Part shown: one piece after another, positions 1 through 11,453 of the stretch
Position numbering within the stretch: the stretch's first letter is position 1
How the letters are laid out: each line of letters starts with the position of its first letter
From: Juglans regia
Taxonomy: Eukaryota > Streptophyta > Magnoliopsida > Fagales > Juglandaceae
Assembly (NCBI RefSeq): GCF_001411555.2
Contig: NC_049901.1
Location: forward strand, 7,698,681 to 7,762,680
DNA: 64,000 nt
Reading direction: 5' to 3'
Made by a program: the position numbers and the translations under genes
The notes under the pieces: model-generated
Database searches by the model: none
Told to the model about the DNA's origin: nothing
Seen by the model: the letters and a program-made list of their open reading frames with translations, nothing else

Positions 1-1289
1 TTTGTTTGGATGCAGGGAATGTATTGGTTGTAATTCGGGAATCTTATTTTTTCAAAGTTGTGCCAACTCTACAGATGTATTTGAATCATTTCTGATCATG
101 CAGTCAAAACTTATCTGGTTCTCAGTTTAAAATTTTTGACTTATCTGTACCTTGGGGTTTCTATGCCAATGTGACTATATAATTAAGAAAGCGTGGATCT
201 TTGTCCCTTATAAGAACGTGTTTGTGTTATATCTTTAGGGCTCGTTTTAACATTTAAAATATCTCAAAATATCTGTGAATAGTAGTACAATAGTTTGTGA
301 ATAGCAGTAAAATTGTTTGAGTTAAGATGATTTATTGGATTTTAGGAAATAAGAAAAGAAGTTGAAAAAAATATTATAAAGTTAAAAACTTGTTTGAATA
401 TTATTTTTGTTTATAAATTTGAAAAAGTTGTATTATTTTTTGTGTTTTGTTTTGGAGTTTGGAAAAGTTGTAATGATTAGGTAATGATTATATGAAAAAA
501 TTGAAATATCTGAGAATATCTAAGAACATTTGTGTTCCCAAACCATCCCTTACTATTTTAGGTGCAGTGTCTATATCATTAGGCCAATTATTTCGGATGT
601 GGAAATGGTAAATTTCTCTAGGATATTGTTTTGGTTACTCACCTTAATTAGTTCCGGTGATTTTGGTTTTCTTTCTTTGTTTAAAGTTTCAATTTCTCTA
701 ATTTGAGTGTTTTTGCATATAAAAAGGTCTAACTTGTTTCAACTAAGCCTGAATTCCAACCAATTGGGGTCAGCTGCATTGATTCTTTATCAAGACTCAG
801 CCCTTTCTGTGACCATACACGTGTAAAATACAACTGTGTAAACATATGCCTAGGCACTTTGGAAGCTGATGAATGGTGATCTACACAAACGAGTTCTCAT
901 AGTACTCTGCTTGTTTTTTGGAGACTCTAATATTTTGAAATCCATGAGTGTCCTCACCAACCATCCACCAACGCATTGTGTTGCCTAGAGAGAGAATTGT
1001 GGTCATCATATTTGTGATTATAGTTTTGATTTTCGTTTAGTCGCACTGTGGGGTATCATTATATCATCGATTTCACTTTGTTTGAAATATTAAAGGTGCA
1101 GATATATCTTTCTGGTTTTTGCAAGCCCAGTGATAGTTTAGGTGCTATTTGAACATTGATCAGAAGGTTATGTGATTAAAATTAAGTCTTCTTTGTCTCA
1201 CTAATCTGTTGGACCTAGATATTCCAGTTTTTATTCTAGATGAGGAGAGAGTTTTTAGTTATAATATTCTCCTACTGGCATTTGAGCAG
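1..1289. other. Upstream region and probable 5'-UTR intron of the G3BP-like gene
   Basis: No coding exon is supported here. The sequence just before the start codon at 1291 reads as a splice acceptor (pyrimidine-rich stretch then TTTGAGCAG ending at 1289), almost the same as the acceptor of the next intron (TTTGAGCAG ending at 2465). I infer that an untranslated first exon lies further upstream, here or beyond the window edge, and that most of this stretch is a 5'-UTR intron. It contains one MITE copy (238-550). Confidence 0.5.
238..550. mobile_element. MITE-like element, family A (long form, about 310 bp)
   Basis: AT-rich stretch starting GGGCTCGTTTTAAC and ending TTCCCAAACCATCCC. It shares its internal order of motifs (GTGAATAGTAGTA, TTTGTGAATAG, GTTTGAGTTA, TGAAAAAGTTG, TTGTAATGATTAG) with the copy at 46117-46430. 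Ends are imperfect inverted repeats. No coding capacity, so it is a non-autonomous relic. The superfamily cannot be assigned by eye. Confidence 0.6.
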
Positions 1290-1290
1290 A

Positions 1291-4200
1291 ATGGCCTTAC
1301 AAACAGAAAACCCTGGTACTTCCCCCAGTGCCCAAGTGGTTGGAAATGCTTTTGTTGAGCAGTACTATCATATTCTTCACCACTCGCCAGAATCGGTCTA
1401 TAGATTCTATCAAGATTCAAGTGTGCTAAGCCGACCTGATTCTAATGGTGTGATGACCTCAGTGACAACCATGCAAGTATGTATCCTGGTTCATTGTCAA
1501 GTGATACAAGTTTATTGGTGAACTAACCTATTGCTATCAATTATTATATAATAAATAGAAGAGCATTTATTCATAGTTCTTTTATGCAACTATCACTATT
1601 TTATGTTAGATGACAAATTCATCCTGTTTTATGGAAAACTGATTAAGCACTTCTGGTGGTGTTTTTTTTTTTTTTTTAATCATTTGTGCAATATCATACA
1701 TTTGTGTTACTTTTTCACATCAGTCTGTGGCTTTTGTTTGGTAAGAAAATTCTTGATATATAGCTTGACTTCAAAATGCTCATACCTGCATGATCTTCCG
1801 AGCACTAGAAGGTCAATTTCTCTGTTATTTCTAGGCGACTGCCTTACATGAGATTCCAAATAATGTGTGCATATATAATTTTGAAGTTAGAAAAATGGCA
1901 ATATTTATATGTCAATGCAATATTTGACATGCTATTTCTGAGAATTCTATTTGCGGGTATTATACTAATATCCCAATCAGGAAATAAAATCTTACTGGTA
2001 TATACCGGTTGTGATTTAACTTCTCTTTTTAACCTATCCAGGAGAATGCAACCAATGCGCAGGCAAGTTGTATTGTTGAATGATTCTGGTTAACTCTTAC
2101 ATACAAGATTAAGACCAATTCAATTTCTTCTATTGAACAAATCATTGAGGATGGTAATATCTAGCAACATTGTTGACTACGTGAATTTGACAAAATTTAG
2201 GAATGTAACCAGTTATTGATTTTCCTTACAGGCTTATATTTTACTGCACCTGAATCATAGCCACTCTCTCCATTTTCCTTATCTCTTTCTTTCTTCCCCC
2301 TCCCCATTCCCCTCCCTATCCCTCTAGTCTTAAAGAGATAATTATTTAAAGAAATAAATTTGATTGGTAGTAAAGCATTTTTTTACGGTTGTTTAACTGT
2401 CAGAAGTCCTACAAGGATGGAGATTTCCTGGTGCAAAAACATTAAAATGGTTTTTCTTTGAGCAGGGTATCAATGAGAAGATTGTTTCCTTGGATTACAA
2501 GGACTACAAGGCAGAGATAAAGACTGCAGATGCTCAGAAATCTTACAATGATGGAGTAACTGTGCTAGTAACTGGATGTTTAACGGGCAAGGATAACCTG
2601 AGAAGGAAATTTGCGCAATCCTTCTTCCTTGCTCCACAAGACAATGGATACTTTGTCCTTAATGATGTTTTTAGGTATATGGAAGATGATGAATCATTGT
2701 ACAACCATGCAGCTAACGGAGTTGGTGTAAAAACTGTCCCCTTGACCCCTGACCAAGGTAAGGCCATACTACTGCTATTTTTGTTACCGTTCTTCCATTC
2801 TGACATTGCATCATGAACTCCTTTATCATTGTTTAAAGTTTTGGTTTGCAGAGCCAATTCATAGTTCTGATCCTCCTGCCACAGTTCAGGAAACTTCTAC
2901 TTTGGAAGTGGATCAAAATGTTGACGAGAAATCTTATGACTCGTCCGAGCAAGAAATACAGTTGGCTTTTGAAAAAGAGGATATCATGCTGTCTCAATCT
3001 CATTCAAATGGTCATGATGTTTCTGCAGCTGTCGAATCATCTTCTTCTTCAGGCCAAGATGATGCTCCAAAGAAGTCCTATGCATCAATTGTGAGTTCGT
3101 GACCGAATACTTCTCTACCAAGCATTGTTATAGGATTATTTTTTGAACTTTATTATGTGGTCTTGTAGGTTAAAGTTGCAAAAGGGAGTTCAGGCCCAAC
3201 TCAAGTTTATGTACCAACTAATACAATAAAGGTGGCTCCTAAGAAAACTGAGAACCAGTCACCTGGGTCGGTGGCACCTAATTCAGTTCCTGAGGCATCA
3301 GCCCCAAGTAGTGTTGGCACCCCTGAAAGTAGTAATACTCAAGATGAAGGTATATATCTCTTTGTTGTTCCTTTGATGTGCATGTCTTACAATACATGGT
3401 GGTTTTCCCCATGAAAGCCTGTCTTTCAGATTTGAAATTACCTTTTTTTTTTGGTGCATCTTTAATGCTTTTTAAATTAAAGATCACATATAATAGAATG
3501 CAATGGTATAACTACAGGGGTCATTTTATTTGCTCCCTGAATTTGAGTCATAGTGTCAGGCTTTGAATTAACATGTTGCCAATTTTAATAACCACATTCT
3601 TGGGTATTACTTATATAAAAAAATAACCACATTTTTATCCTTGCAGTTGAGGGCCACTCCATCTACATCCGTAATTTGCCCTTCGGTGCGAGAGTTGAGC
3701 AGCTTGATTCAGAATTCAAGAAATTTGGGCCAATCAAGCAAGGAGGCATCCAAGTCAGAAATAATAAGGTTTTTTTCAGATGTATAAATTGCATAGAATA
3801 TATCCACTCACTCAGCATTTTCTGACACAAATTTATCCCCTCCAACCCCCCTCTCCCCCTGGCTTTGGGTCTGTGCAGCAGCAGGGATACTGTTTTGGCT
3901 TTGTTGAATTTCAGTCTTTAAGCTCCATGAATAGTGCAATTCAGGTATTTCCTGTGTTAACCAGTACTCCATCCTCAATAAATTTTATCTTTTATCTATT
4001 CAGTGTTAGGTGTTGCAAGGTGATATATCCATTTGTCAGCTCTGCTGCCATCAAACTCAAATGTGATTTATTTTCCCTGCTTTCTGTGTATTCTGTGCAA
4101 TCGAGCATGATGTATGCAATAACATACACACCATCATGCCTTTTATCAACCTTTACATGCATTCTCTTGCTTTTTATTGTTACTGTTTTGAGTAAGCTTC

Positions 4201-4737
4201 TATCTCAGTCAGATTTGTTCCTTGTTTTGATCTATTATTGTTGTGATGCCTTCTACCATGTTTAGACTAAATGTGATATTTCAGGCTTCACCTATCATAA
4301 TTGGGGGGCGTAAGGTTGTTGTTGAAATAAAGAGAACTACAGCTCGAGGTAATTAGGAAGCAATCATCATGACTTATCTTCCATTGAATGAGTTATTTGG
4401 AACTAAATGATATTAACCACTGTTGGACTATTAAAGAAGCTGCGTAGAATTTGGGATGATCAAAACCCATGCTTGTCTGACATGATAGTCCATGTTCTTC
4501 GTTCTTGCAGTTGGTAGTAGTGGAAGAGGTAGGTTCTCTTCTGGAAGGGGAGGTTATCGTAGTGACAGCTTCAAAAGCCGTGGGAGTTACGGTGGTGGCC
4601 GGGCATATGGTAGAAATGAGTACCGAATCCAGGGTGATTTTCCTGGTCGTGGGAGGGGCCATGCAGGGCGCGGTGAGGGTTATCAGCAAGGGAGAGGAGG
4701 ACGTCCCAGTGGACCAAAGCAAAATGCTTCCTCATGA
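1291..4737 (+). CDS. G3BP: G3BP-like protein: NTF2 domain plus RRM plus RGG tail
   Basis: Cytoplasmic RNA-binding protein of the Ras-GAP SH3-binding-protein type, a stress-granule family. Coding exons: 1291-1476, 2466-2757, 2852-3090, 3169-3349, 3647-3768, 3879-3944, 4285-4348, 4511-4737; phases join cleanly to give 458 aa, usual for plant members. Residues about 10-125 form the NTF2 domain (VGNAFVEQYYHILHHSPESV, then GINEKIVSLDY and the FFLAPQDNGYFVLNDVFRY strand). An acidic, Ser-rich linker follows. The RRM, about residues 300-375, has RNP2 IYIRNL and RNP1 GYCFGFVEF. The tail is Gly/Arg rich (GRGRFSSGRGGY, GRGRGHAGRGEGY). I chose M at 1291, not the in-frame ATG at 1240, because a splice acceptor ends at 1289. 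Family assignment is secure; the exact orthologue is not. Confidence 0.93.
3599..3621 (+). mobile_element. Ultra-short retro-insertion footprint in an intron
   Basis: A 23-bp insert ending TTACTTATATAAAAA is flanked by identical 12-bp direct repeats AATAACCACATT (3587-3598 and 3622-3633). A/T-rich tail plus target-site duplication is the signature of target-primed reverse transcription, here with almost the whole element missing. It lies in intron 4 of the G3BP-like gene, 13 bp from the acceptor. Reading it as a LINE or SINE tail is inference. Confidence 0.5.
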
Positions 4738-5630
4738 AACTCTATGAGGTCATTTTTATCATCGATTTTTCACAAAATTGTTTCTATGATCATTGATCAG
4801 TACTATGATAAAAGAAGTGCAGGTCATTTAGTTCGAGTATTGGACTCTCTTAGTTGGGAGTGAAAATTGAGATGAATTCTGTAGTTTAGGGTCCCGCCGC
4901 CCCCCCGCCCAAAATAACAAATGTTTGTGGCACTTTTTCCCCCTTCCATACAAATTTGGTACAAATGTAGCTTTGGTTTAACCTACAGCTGCAAAAAGCT
5001 TTTGATGTTTCTCCATTGGGAGTTGCATGGTTGTAGATTTTGGTAGTTGTAACGTTATGATCTAACCATTGAGTAGATGATGTGCTTTTCTGGTTTTCAA
5101 TACATGCCATTGAATGATTTGCAATATTATCGTCTGGGGTGCATCAATTTTATCTAAAAGTCATCTTGAATTGATGACTCTATGAATTGGGGTGTGAAGA
5201 AAACTATCAAGGCTCTGGATTCAAGAGGTCTAAATTGAAGTTTTTGGCCTCTATTATAGATCCATTTTCTTTTCACATTATTTACAATGTTGATTTGAAT
5301 TTCCAATAGAATCCCATTACATGTCAGGCACCTGGTCTTGTTATCCAGACCGAGATTGTCGATGGAATTGCTGACAACAGATGCCTGAATGTGTAGGATG
5401 CATCCACATGTGCAGATACCCTTTTTTCCCATTTATTTATTTAATAATGCATGTGTTCGATTGCAAGTCACAGCTCTATTTACCATTTCTAGTGCCTCAT
5501 TGATAAATTTTGTTGCCATTGAGCATTTATAACTAGGATTTTGATTCTCTCGGATTTCTAAGAGAATAGGCGTCTCCAGCCCAAACACGAGTGAAGAACA
5601 CCTTGAAAAAACTTGTAAAAGTTGACTGCC

Positions 5631-5795
5631 ATGTTTGGATAGTAAAAATATTTTATCTCATCATTACAATTTTTTCAGATTTTCACATAATATAAAAAAC
5701 AATTCAATTTTTTTTTCAAATCTCAAAAAAAAAATATTTTAATCAATTTTTAACTTTTATTTCAATTCATCTCATCTCAATTCACTATCCAAACG
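5631..5795. mobile_element. MITE-like element, family A (short form)
   Basis: Starts ATGTTTGGATAGT and ends ATCTCATCTCAATTCACTATCCAAACG, so the two ends are inverted repeats of GTTTGGATAGTGA. The centre is A/T-rich with TTGTTTATT-like and AATATTTT motifs shared by the other copies. About 165 bp, non-coding. Confidence 0.7.
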
Positions 5796-5913
5796 GCATC
5801 CGAAGATAACTCTTAATATTAGTTTTGTACCCAACCCAAAAACAACTTTTTATTTGTTGTGTTTTGTTATATGCGGGTTGAAACTGGGGATTTGCTCAAT
5901 TCTAATTTTTTTT

Positions 5914-6110
5914 TATAAAAGTAAATTCATAAATTGACATAATTTTATATATATGTCAAATTTATTTTATAATAAAAATGTATATCAGATTTATTTTATA
6001 ATAAAAATAATTTTACAATTTAAAATATCATATCAAATTATGTTTGTTTATGAATTTATTTTTATATAATTTATTTATGATAAAAATATTTTTATACGCT
6101 ATACTTTTCA
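5914..6110. repeat. AT-rich repeat, family C
   Basis: Contains TAAATTCATAAATTGACATAATTTTATAT-type sequence with the later mirror image TTTGTTTATGAATTTATTTTTATATAAT, giving a palindromic layout around TTTATAATAAAAATAATTTTACAATTT. A second good copy is at about 36040-36200 and a partial one at 57490-57600. Non-coding. Confidence 0.5.
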
Positions 6111-6189
6111 AAATAAGGAACTTTAACTAAAGCTCTTCTGTCCGTTTGATATTTATTCAAGAGAAATGATACTTTTGATATTTATTCAA

Positions 6190-6364
6190 GAGAAATGATA
6201 CTTGTAGTCGTGAGTATATAAATACTGTATAGTTATTTTGAAAAAAGTAAATAAATATGAGATTCACATTAAAATAAATTAATTTTTTAATAGTGTATTT
6301 TATTTTTTTTAAAACGACTGTACGGTATTTACACACTTTATAACTGTATGTAACATTACTCTTT
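6190..6364. mobile_element. MITE-like element, family B
   Basis: Starts GAGAAATGATACTTGTAGTCGTGAG and ends CTGTATGTAACATTACTC. Inner arms TACTGTATAGTTATTTTGAAAA and TTTAAAACGACTGTACGGTATTT are inverted repeats, with TTAATTTTTTAATAGTG in the centre. The same plan recurs at 10270, 19591, 28154, 59025 and 60014. Confidence 0.7.
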
Positions 6365-7290
6365 ACTCAATGTGGACGGTAACTTTAGGCCCCCTGCGAC
6401 AAGTAGCCTTGATCCATCTACAAACACAATACCCAAATTACAGAATCGAAAACCCATTTCAGTTCGATTCATCTTAAGTTTAGTCCTTTCCCCAGGAACT
6501 ATGATGCCCCCAGGAACGTGCGAATTTCGTTCGGCTTTGCAAACACTGTCCACTTTTACTCGGCCGAGCAACATAATTGATTTAGACATAGTTGAGACTT
6601 GAGAGACTAAGAGTAATATTAGATGCGATGATGAATTATACAATAGCCACGTATTTCTTTTTAAAAAAATAAGATTTATTATTAAAAAAAAAGAGTACGC
6701 GTAACTGCAAAATCATTTCTCATGCATGTATGAGTAATGCTTCCTATAAAGCATTGCTAATGTAAATATTTCTAAGCTACTTACTCTTTAATTAAATTAA
6801 AAACATCAAACACCAAAATAAGAAGTCAAAATGATTATTGTCTCCATAAAAGATATGTTAGTAAAATATTTATAGAATTAATGAGCATGAGTCTCGTCGC
6901 CTTAGTATTATTAATTTTATTTGAAAGTCTTTACACCACATAACAACTTCGTGGCATAATTTAATTTGAAAGATAAATTTTAAATTTTAAATTTTACAAA
7001 TTAAATTATGCAATATGAATGATGTGCAGTATAACAAATTTTAAATAACGTTACTCCAAAATTTTATACGTCATTTTGATAAGAAATCTGATCCAAATTA
7101 TTTAGAGATGCTCTCGTGATGTATCTAGATTGACGAATATATTGCGAGAGATTGATGTTGTGAGAGTTTGGTGGAGTATACTCTATGTTATATGTTCTCG
7201 AAGGGAGACAAACTCTATCCATCTTATTACAAACTCTTTCATTGATGCCTAATTTTTGGTCTATCAAATTGCTTGTGAATCTAAGAGTTA

Positions 7291-7435
7291 GTTTGGATAG
7301 TAGAGTATTATTAGAATACTATATTTTTACTACTATTTATTATTTTTCATATATTTTTTCTTACTATTTAGTATTCTATCATTATTTTTTTATTATTAGA
7401 TATAGAATATCTGAGATTATCTCACTACCTAAACG
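7291..7435. mobile_element. MITE-like element, family A (short form)
   Basis: GTTTGGATAGTAGAG at the left and ATCTCACTACCTAAACG at the right form imperfect inverted ends. AT-rich, non-coding. A long spurious open frame (7185-7664) runs through it and the next copy. Confidence 0.6.
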
Positions 7436-7450
7436 TAACCATATAACTAT

Positions 7451-7620
7451 GTTTGGATTCGCAAGTTATCTCAGCTCATCTCAACTCATCTCAACTCATC
7501 TCATTACTATTCGTTACTATTCATCAACTTTAACTCACAAATCTCACTACTATTCACAATTTATTTCATTACTATTCACAATTCATCTCAACTCATCTCA
7601 AGTCGTATTCGAATCCAAAC
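7451..7620. mobile_element. MITE-like element, family A, with ATCTCAACTC repeats
   Basis: Starts GTTTGGATTCGCAAGT and ends GTATTCGAATCCAAAC, an inverted terminal repeat. The interior is several ATCTCAACTC and TTACTATTCA tandem motifs. It sits 15 bp from the previous copy, so this is a small cluster. Confidence 0.65.
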
Positions 7621-8447
7621 ACCTAAATGTTACGTTATCAATATTTTTGACAATAATAATATGAGAGTGCCCTTAGTGCCTGGATTCCAATAATACTTTT
7701 TATTTTGGCAAGTGGATGTCAATAAATTATTATTATTTATTTTTTTTCCACAACTTTGTCTTTTATCTATATCAACTTTATCACTGGTGGGTCAAGTGGG
7801 TATTTATTTATTTATTTGTTTATTTTATATGTGTGGAGGCTATCAGTTTCAATTTGAAAAGGCACTTCTGGTTGTGTTTGATAGCTTTTGCTTAGGATGA
7901 CGGTAACATGCTTTACCAAACTGTCGAATAATTAATTTTCTTTTCAAGACGCTTTAGCCTTTTGTTTTCCTTTCTGTTGGTCCACATCGCTTTTTGTCTT
8001 GTTTTATAAACGCTTTGCTATTCCATATATTTTCTTTGTTTTTTTTAATTAATTAATTAATTAGGGAATGACAATAATGCATGTGTTGCTCTCGAGAGGA
8101 ATTCTATATATAAATTACTGTTTATTCTCATATTCTATATTTATAAATTTTTATAAAATGTAAAATGATAAATAGTGACTGATGAGAATAATTTTGTTGC
8201 TGTTAATATTACAAAAAAAATCATATATTTATTATTTAAATAAATAATCATTTAAAATATATCATAAAAATAAAAATTAAATATTAAAATTAAATACGAA
8301 AAATAACATTACATTTAAAAAAAAAAATGATCTTTTGTTGTGACATGGTTGGCCCATTCACGTGCTCATGCTCAAAACTTCTCCACGGTCCATGCACAAT
8401 GCTTTAGATATTTTCTTGGATTATATTCGTTTCAGACACTAAGGATA

Positions 8448-8637
8448 CGTTTGGATGTTGAAGTGAGTTGAGTTAAGTTAAGTTGAGATGATAAAATATT
8501 ATTAGAATATTATTTTTTAATATTATTATTATTTTAAAATTTAAAAAAATTAAATTATTTATTATATTTTATGTTGAGATTTGAAAAAATTGTAATGATG
8601 AATTGAGATGAGTTGAGAGATGTTTATCATCCAAACG
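8448..8637. mobile_element. MITE-like element, family A (short form)
   Basis: CGTTTGGATGTTGAAGTGAG at the left mirrors GATGTTTATCATCCAAACG at the right. The interior has GATGATAAAATATTATTAG and AAATTATTTATTATATTTTATG, shared with copies at 58670, 59222 and 61498. Confidence 0.7.
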
Positions 8638-9817
8638 ACTTTAGCAACTTGTGTGGTAGCCAAGTTCAACATTGGACAGATGTCGCCCAAACAGCAACCA
8701 AGTTGTTACAGTCTGACACTCCCCTCGTTCAATCATTCTAATCAACGTAGGATGACCAGCTTTGCAGAAAGGACGCGTGCGAACGACACGCCGCAGGACG
8801 TCATTATCTCCCTTTTATTTTTTCATCATCTCTTTGCCTCTCCAAATAAAGAAAAGTCCCTCGACACGTCGCTCTCGGCCAACTTGATAGCCTGCTGAGC
8901 TGTGAACCTGCAACTGGAAATGAACACGTGTTCGACCCATCCGCCTCATCAACACGTGGCGACAACCCGGATCACTGACGAAAAGAAAGATTAGATAATA
9001 GTGCAACTTGGTACGCTTGGGCTCCACGCCCCGATCTCCCTCTTGATTTTTTGGCCTTTTTTGCGTGTTCCCCGGAGATTCTTTCCCTTTTTTCTACCGT
9101 ATAACATTCATACGTATATGGAAATGTTTGGGATGTTTCTAGCCGTCCGATGTAAGTAAAACTGAAGGCATGACTCGTGTGTTGGCATGGATCGTTTGGA
9201 TACGATGTTGTTGTGTTGGGGACGTGAAGACGAGGTTAGCTATTGAAGACAACGTCACAACAATATATTCTGTTTGATTTTTTTGTTGGATGGTGTACAG
9301 CGATATAAAAATTAAATATATTTTTATATTTATATATATATATATATGTACATAGATTGCAAGAATCCCATTGGGCCCATCAAAGGCAGACAACTTGAAG
9401 CTGAATAATGTAGATAGTACGTACCTTTATGACTTTGACGTGGGAGTACCCAATAGGAAGTTTCAAATATTTGGCAGGTTATTTTTATAAATTAATTTGT
9501 AAAATAATATCATTTTATTAAAATATTTTTATTTTATAAAATATATTATGTAGAAATCTCTTACACCGCAGTTAAATAAAATATGCAGAATGATTATCGG
9601 TTTGTGAAAAGAATTTTTTTCAATACATCTGTATAACGTGAATTCTACATAATATATTGACAGCTGACATTAAATAAATAGAAACTTGCTTCTTGTTATA
9701 ACCTGATTTGACTAATTTAAAGCCATTCAAGTTTCCAAAAAGTATTAAAACATGGGTAAGATTCATGACTGTCACGAGCTTATAAAAAAAACGTCACGTA
9801 TGAATATTCGAAAAGGT

Positions 9818-9943
9818 TAGTTTGGGTAACAGAGTATTTTTAGAGTATTTTATTATTTATTATTTATTATTATTTAATATTTTATTAATATTTTTTCATT
9901 CCTATTCATAAAATATTCAAGATAAACTCACTATCCAAGCGCG
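9818..9943. mobile_element. MITE-like element, family A (short, diverged)
   Basis: Left end TAGTTTGGGTAACAGAG and right end AAACTCACTATCCAAGC are imperfect inverted repeats around an AT-only core of TATTTATTATTATTT. Non-coding relic. Confidence 0.5.
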
Positions 9944-10269
9944 TTGTTTCATGCTGTCAACAAGCCACTTTCAACTTATTAGTTTTTTAAGCATTTCACT
10001 CTAATCCTCATGATAATTCGCATCTTTTTATTATTATCTAATTATATATTTTATTTGACATATTTAAAAAAATTAAAATTCTTATTTGAACTTAAAAGAT
10101 AAAGAGTAATTATTATTAAATTATTTGATATATAAAGTCACTTAAAATTCATTACACTACTTAAAAAAGACATTTGATTCATAGAAAAATATTAAAAAAT
10201 TAATTTTATAAACTGATATAATTACTTTAGGTAAAAAGTTATATGTAATCAATAATAAGATAAATTATT

Positions 10270-10432
10270 TTTGTAATTGTAAGTGTGTAAGTACCGTACA
10301 ATCGTTTTAAAAAAAATAAATAATTATGAGATTCATATAAAAAAAATTAATTTTTTAATAATAAATTATAATTTTTTTTAAATAATTATATAATATTTAC
10401 GTATTTTATGACTGTAATTAATATTATCTTAA
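10270..10432. mobile_element. MITE-like element, family B (diverged)
   Basis: Shows the family-B order: TAAGTGTGTAAGTACCGTACA, CGTTTTAAAAAAAATAAATAA, TTATGAGATTCATAT, TTAATTTTTTAATAAT, then the mirrored arm AATTATATAATATTTACGTATTTTATGACTG. More decayed than the copies at 28154 and 59025. Confidence 0.6.
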
Positions 10433-10791
10433 AAATTTTATAAATTTTATTTATTTTTAATTATCAACTCAAGATTTCTCGTTGCTACAAGGTTTCCACA
10501 ACTCTCAAGTTGGCTTTGTTCCAAAATACGACCATATCCTTTCGGAAACGTGTCATGTATATGGAGCGAGTGGCTCCGACGTCGACGTCGCGCAACCTTT
10601 CTTCTCGGGACAGCGAGAGACATCGATTAAAGAGAAGGAAACGAAAAGACTCTGATCCGATGCCCGAGGTTTTAGCATACGTGTCATGTTCTGGTTTAAT
10701 CGCAGATGGTAGTAGTTGGAGCGAAGTTAGATGAGAGAGAGAGAAACTAGGGAACAGAGTTGCGGCTTTACGAGGCCGGAATTATCTATAA

Positions 10792-10978
10792 CACGTGGCA
10801 GTTATTTGACTTGTTGATTGGTTGAAAGACACGTGTGCTATTGAAAACTAATTAATCCAGTGTCTCTGCCTTCTGTTCTGTGTGAAGCCAACGAAGGGAT
10901 GACTCTTGTTTGGTGTCTCCTCCAGATCCGGTTCTCAAGCCCACGTGGGCCTCTAGGGCTCTTCATGTCCTCCACGTG
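10792..10978 (+). promoter_or_regulatory. Cluster of four CACGTG G-boxes upstream of the AFP-type gene
   Basis: Perfect CACGTG cores lie at 10792-10797 (ACACGTGGCA, a textbook ABRE), 10830-10835, 10942-10947 and 10973-10978 (CCACGTGG). That is four palindromic G-boxes in 187 bp, 480-660 bp before the start codon. G-boxes/ABREs are bound by bZIP factors of the ABI5/ABF class and by bHLH factors. AFP proteins bind ABI5 and are known ABA-induced genes, so the arrangement fits a feedback circuit; that role is inferred. Confidence 0.6.
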
Positions 10979-11453
10979 GTGCATATCTGCGACTTTCGTC
11001 TTTTGATTTGGTAGGGTGTTCCCGTAATTTTAGTTCCAATGGAGCTGATATAGTTTTATTTTCTGACCTTTTTCATTTCTTTTTCCCCCTTCCTCCTCTG
11101 CTTCTATTACTCTCTCTCTTCCTGTTTTTCTCTCTCCGTGATGTTTGTTGGTTCTCATGGCTGGGTCTGCTTTCTGGGGAAGTTTTTGCCTGGAAAGTAC
11201 GTGAGAATGTGGAGTTTTTTTTGAGACACAAGGAAACAATGTTGGAACTGGTTTTATGGAAAACATGGAGCTGATATGCTATTCTCTGCTCTGTTATCTT
11301 CGGTTTTTTAATTTTGTTTTTACATACAGCTCTCTCTGTATTTTCATTTTCCGGGGTAATCTTTCTAGCAGTCTACTTTGACATCAAGTTTACCCATTTG
11401 GGTCTTCGAAGTTTGATCAATTTGTTATTTGCGTATAGCGTTGCCATATTTCT

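Larger units (their letters stand above)
4738..11453. other. Intergenic region: 3' UTR, MITE cluster, promoter of the AFP-type gene
   Basis: The first few hundred bases are presumably the 3' UTR of the G3BP-like gene. From 5630 to about 10440 the DNA is AT-rich and packed with short transposon relics (family A at 5631, 7291, 7451, 8448, 9818; family B at 6190 and 10270; family C at 5914). A more GC-balanced segment at 8640-9030 has two CACGTG boxes (8925-8930, 8953-8958) but no gene I can support. From about 10480 the sequence becomes promoter-like and runs into the AFP leader. Confidence 0.6.

Noticed and set aside
1240..1290. In-frame ATG upstream of the G3BP-like start (MRREFLVIIFSYW...)
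   Set aside because: A splice acceptor (TTTGAGCAG) ends at 1289, so this stretch is most likely intron; the family N-terminus fits M at 1291.
3780..4265. 161-codon plus-strand frame
   Set aside because: It runs through introns and one exon of the G3BP-like gene in the wrong frame.
7185..7664. 159-codon plus-strand frame
   Set aside because: It lies across two MITE copies, is low in complexity (Tyr, Ser, Ile runs) and matches nothing.
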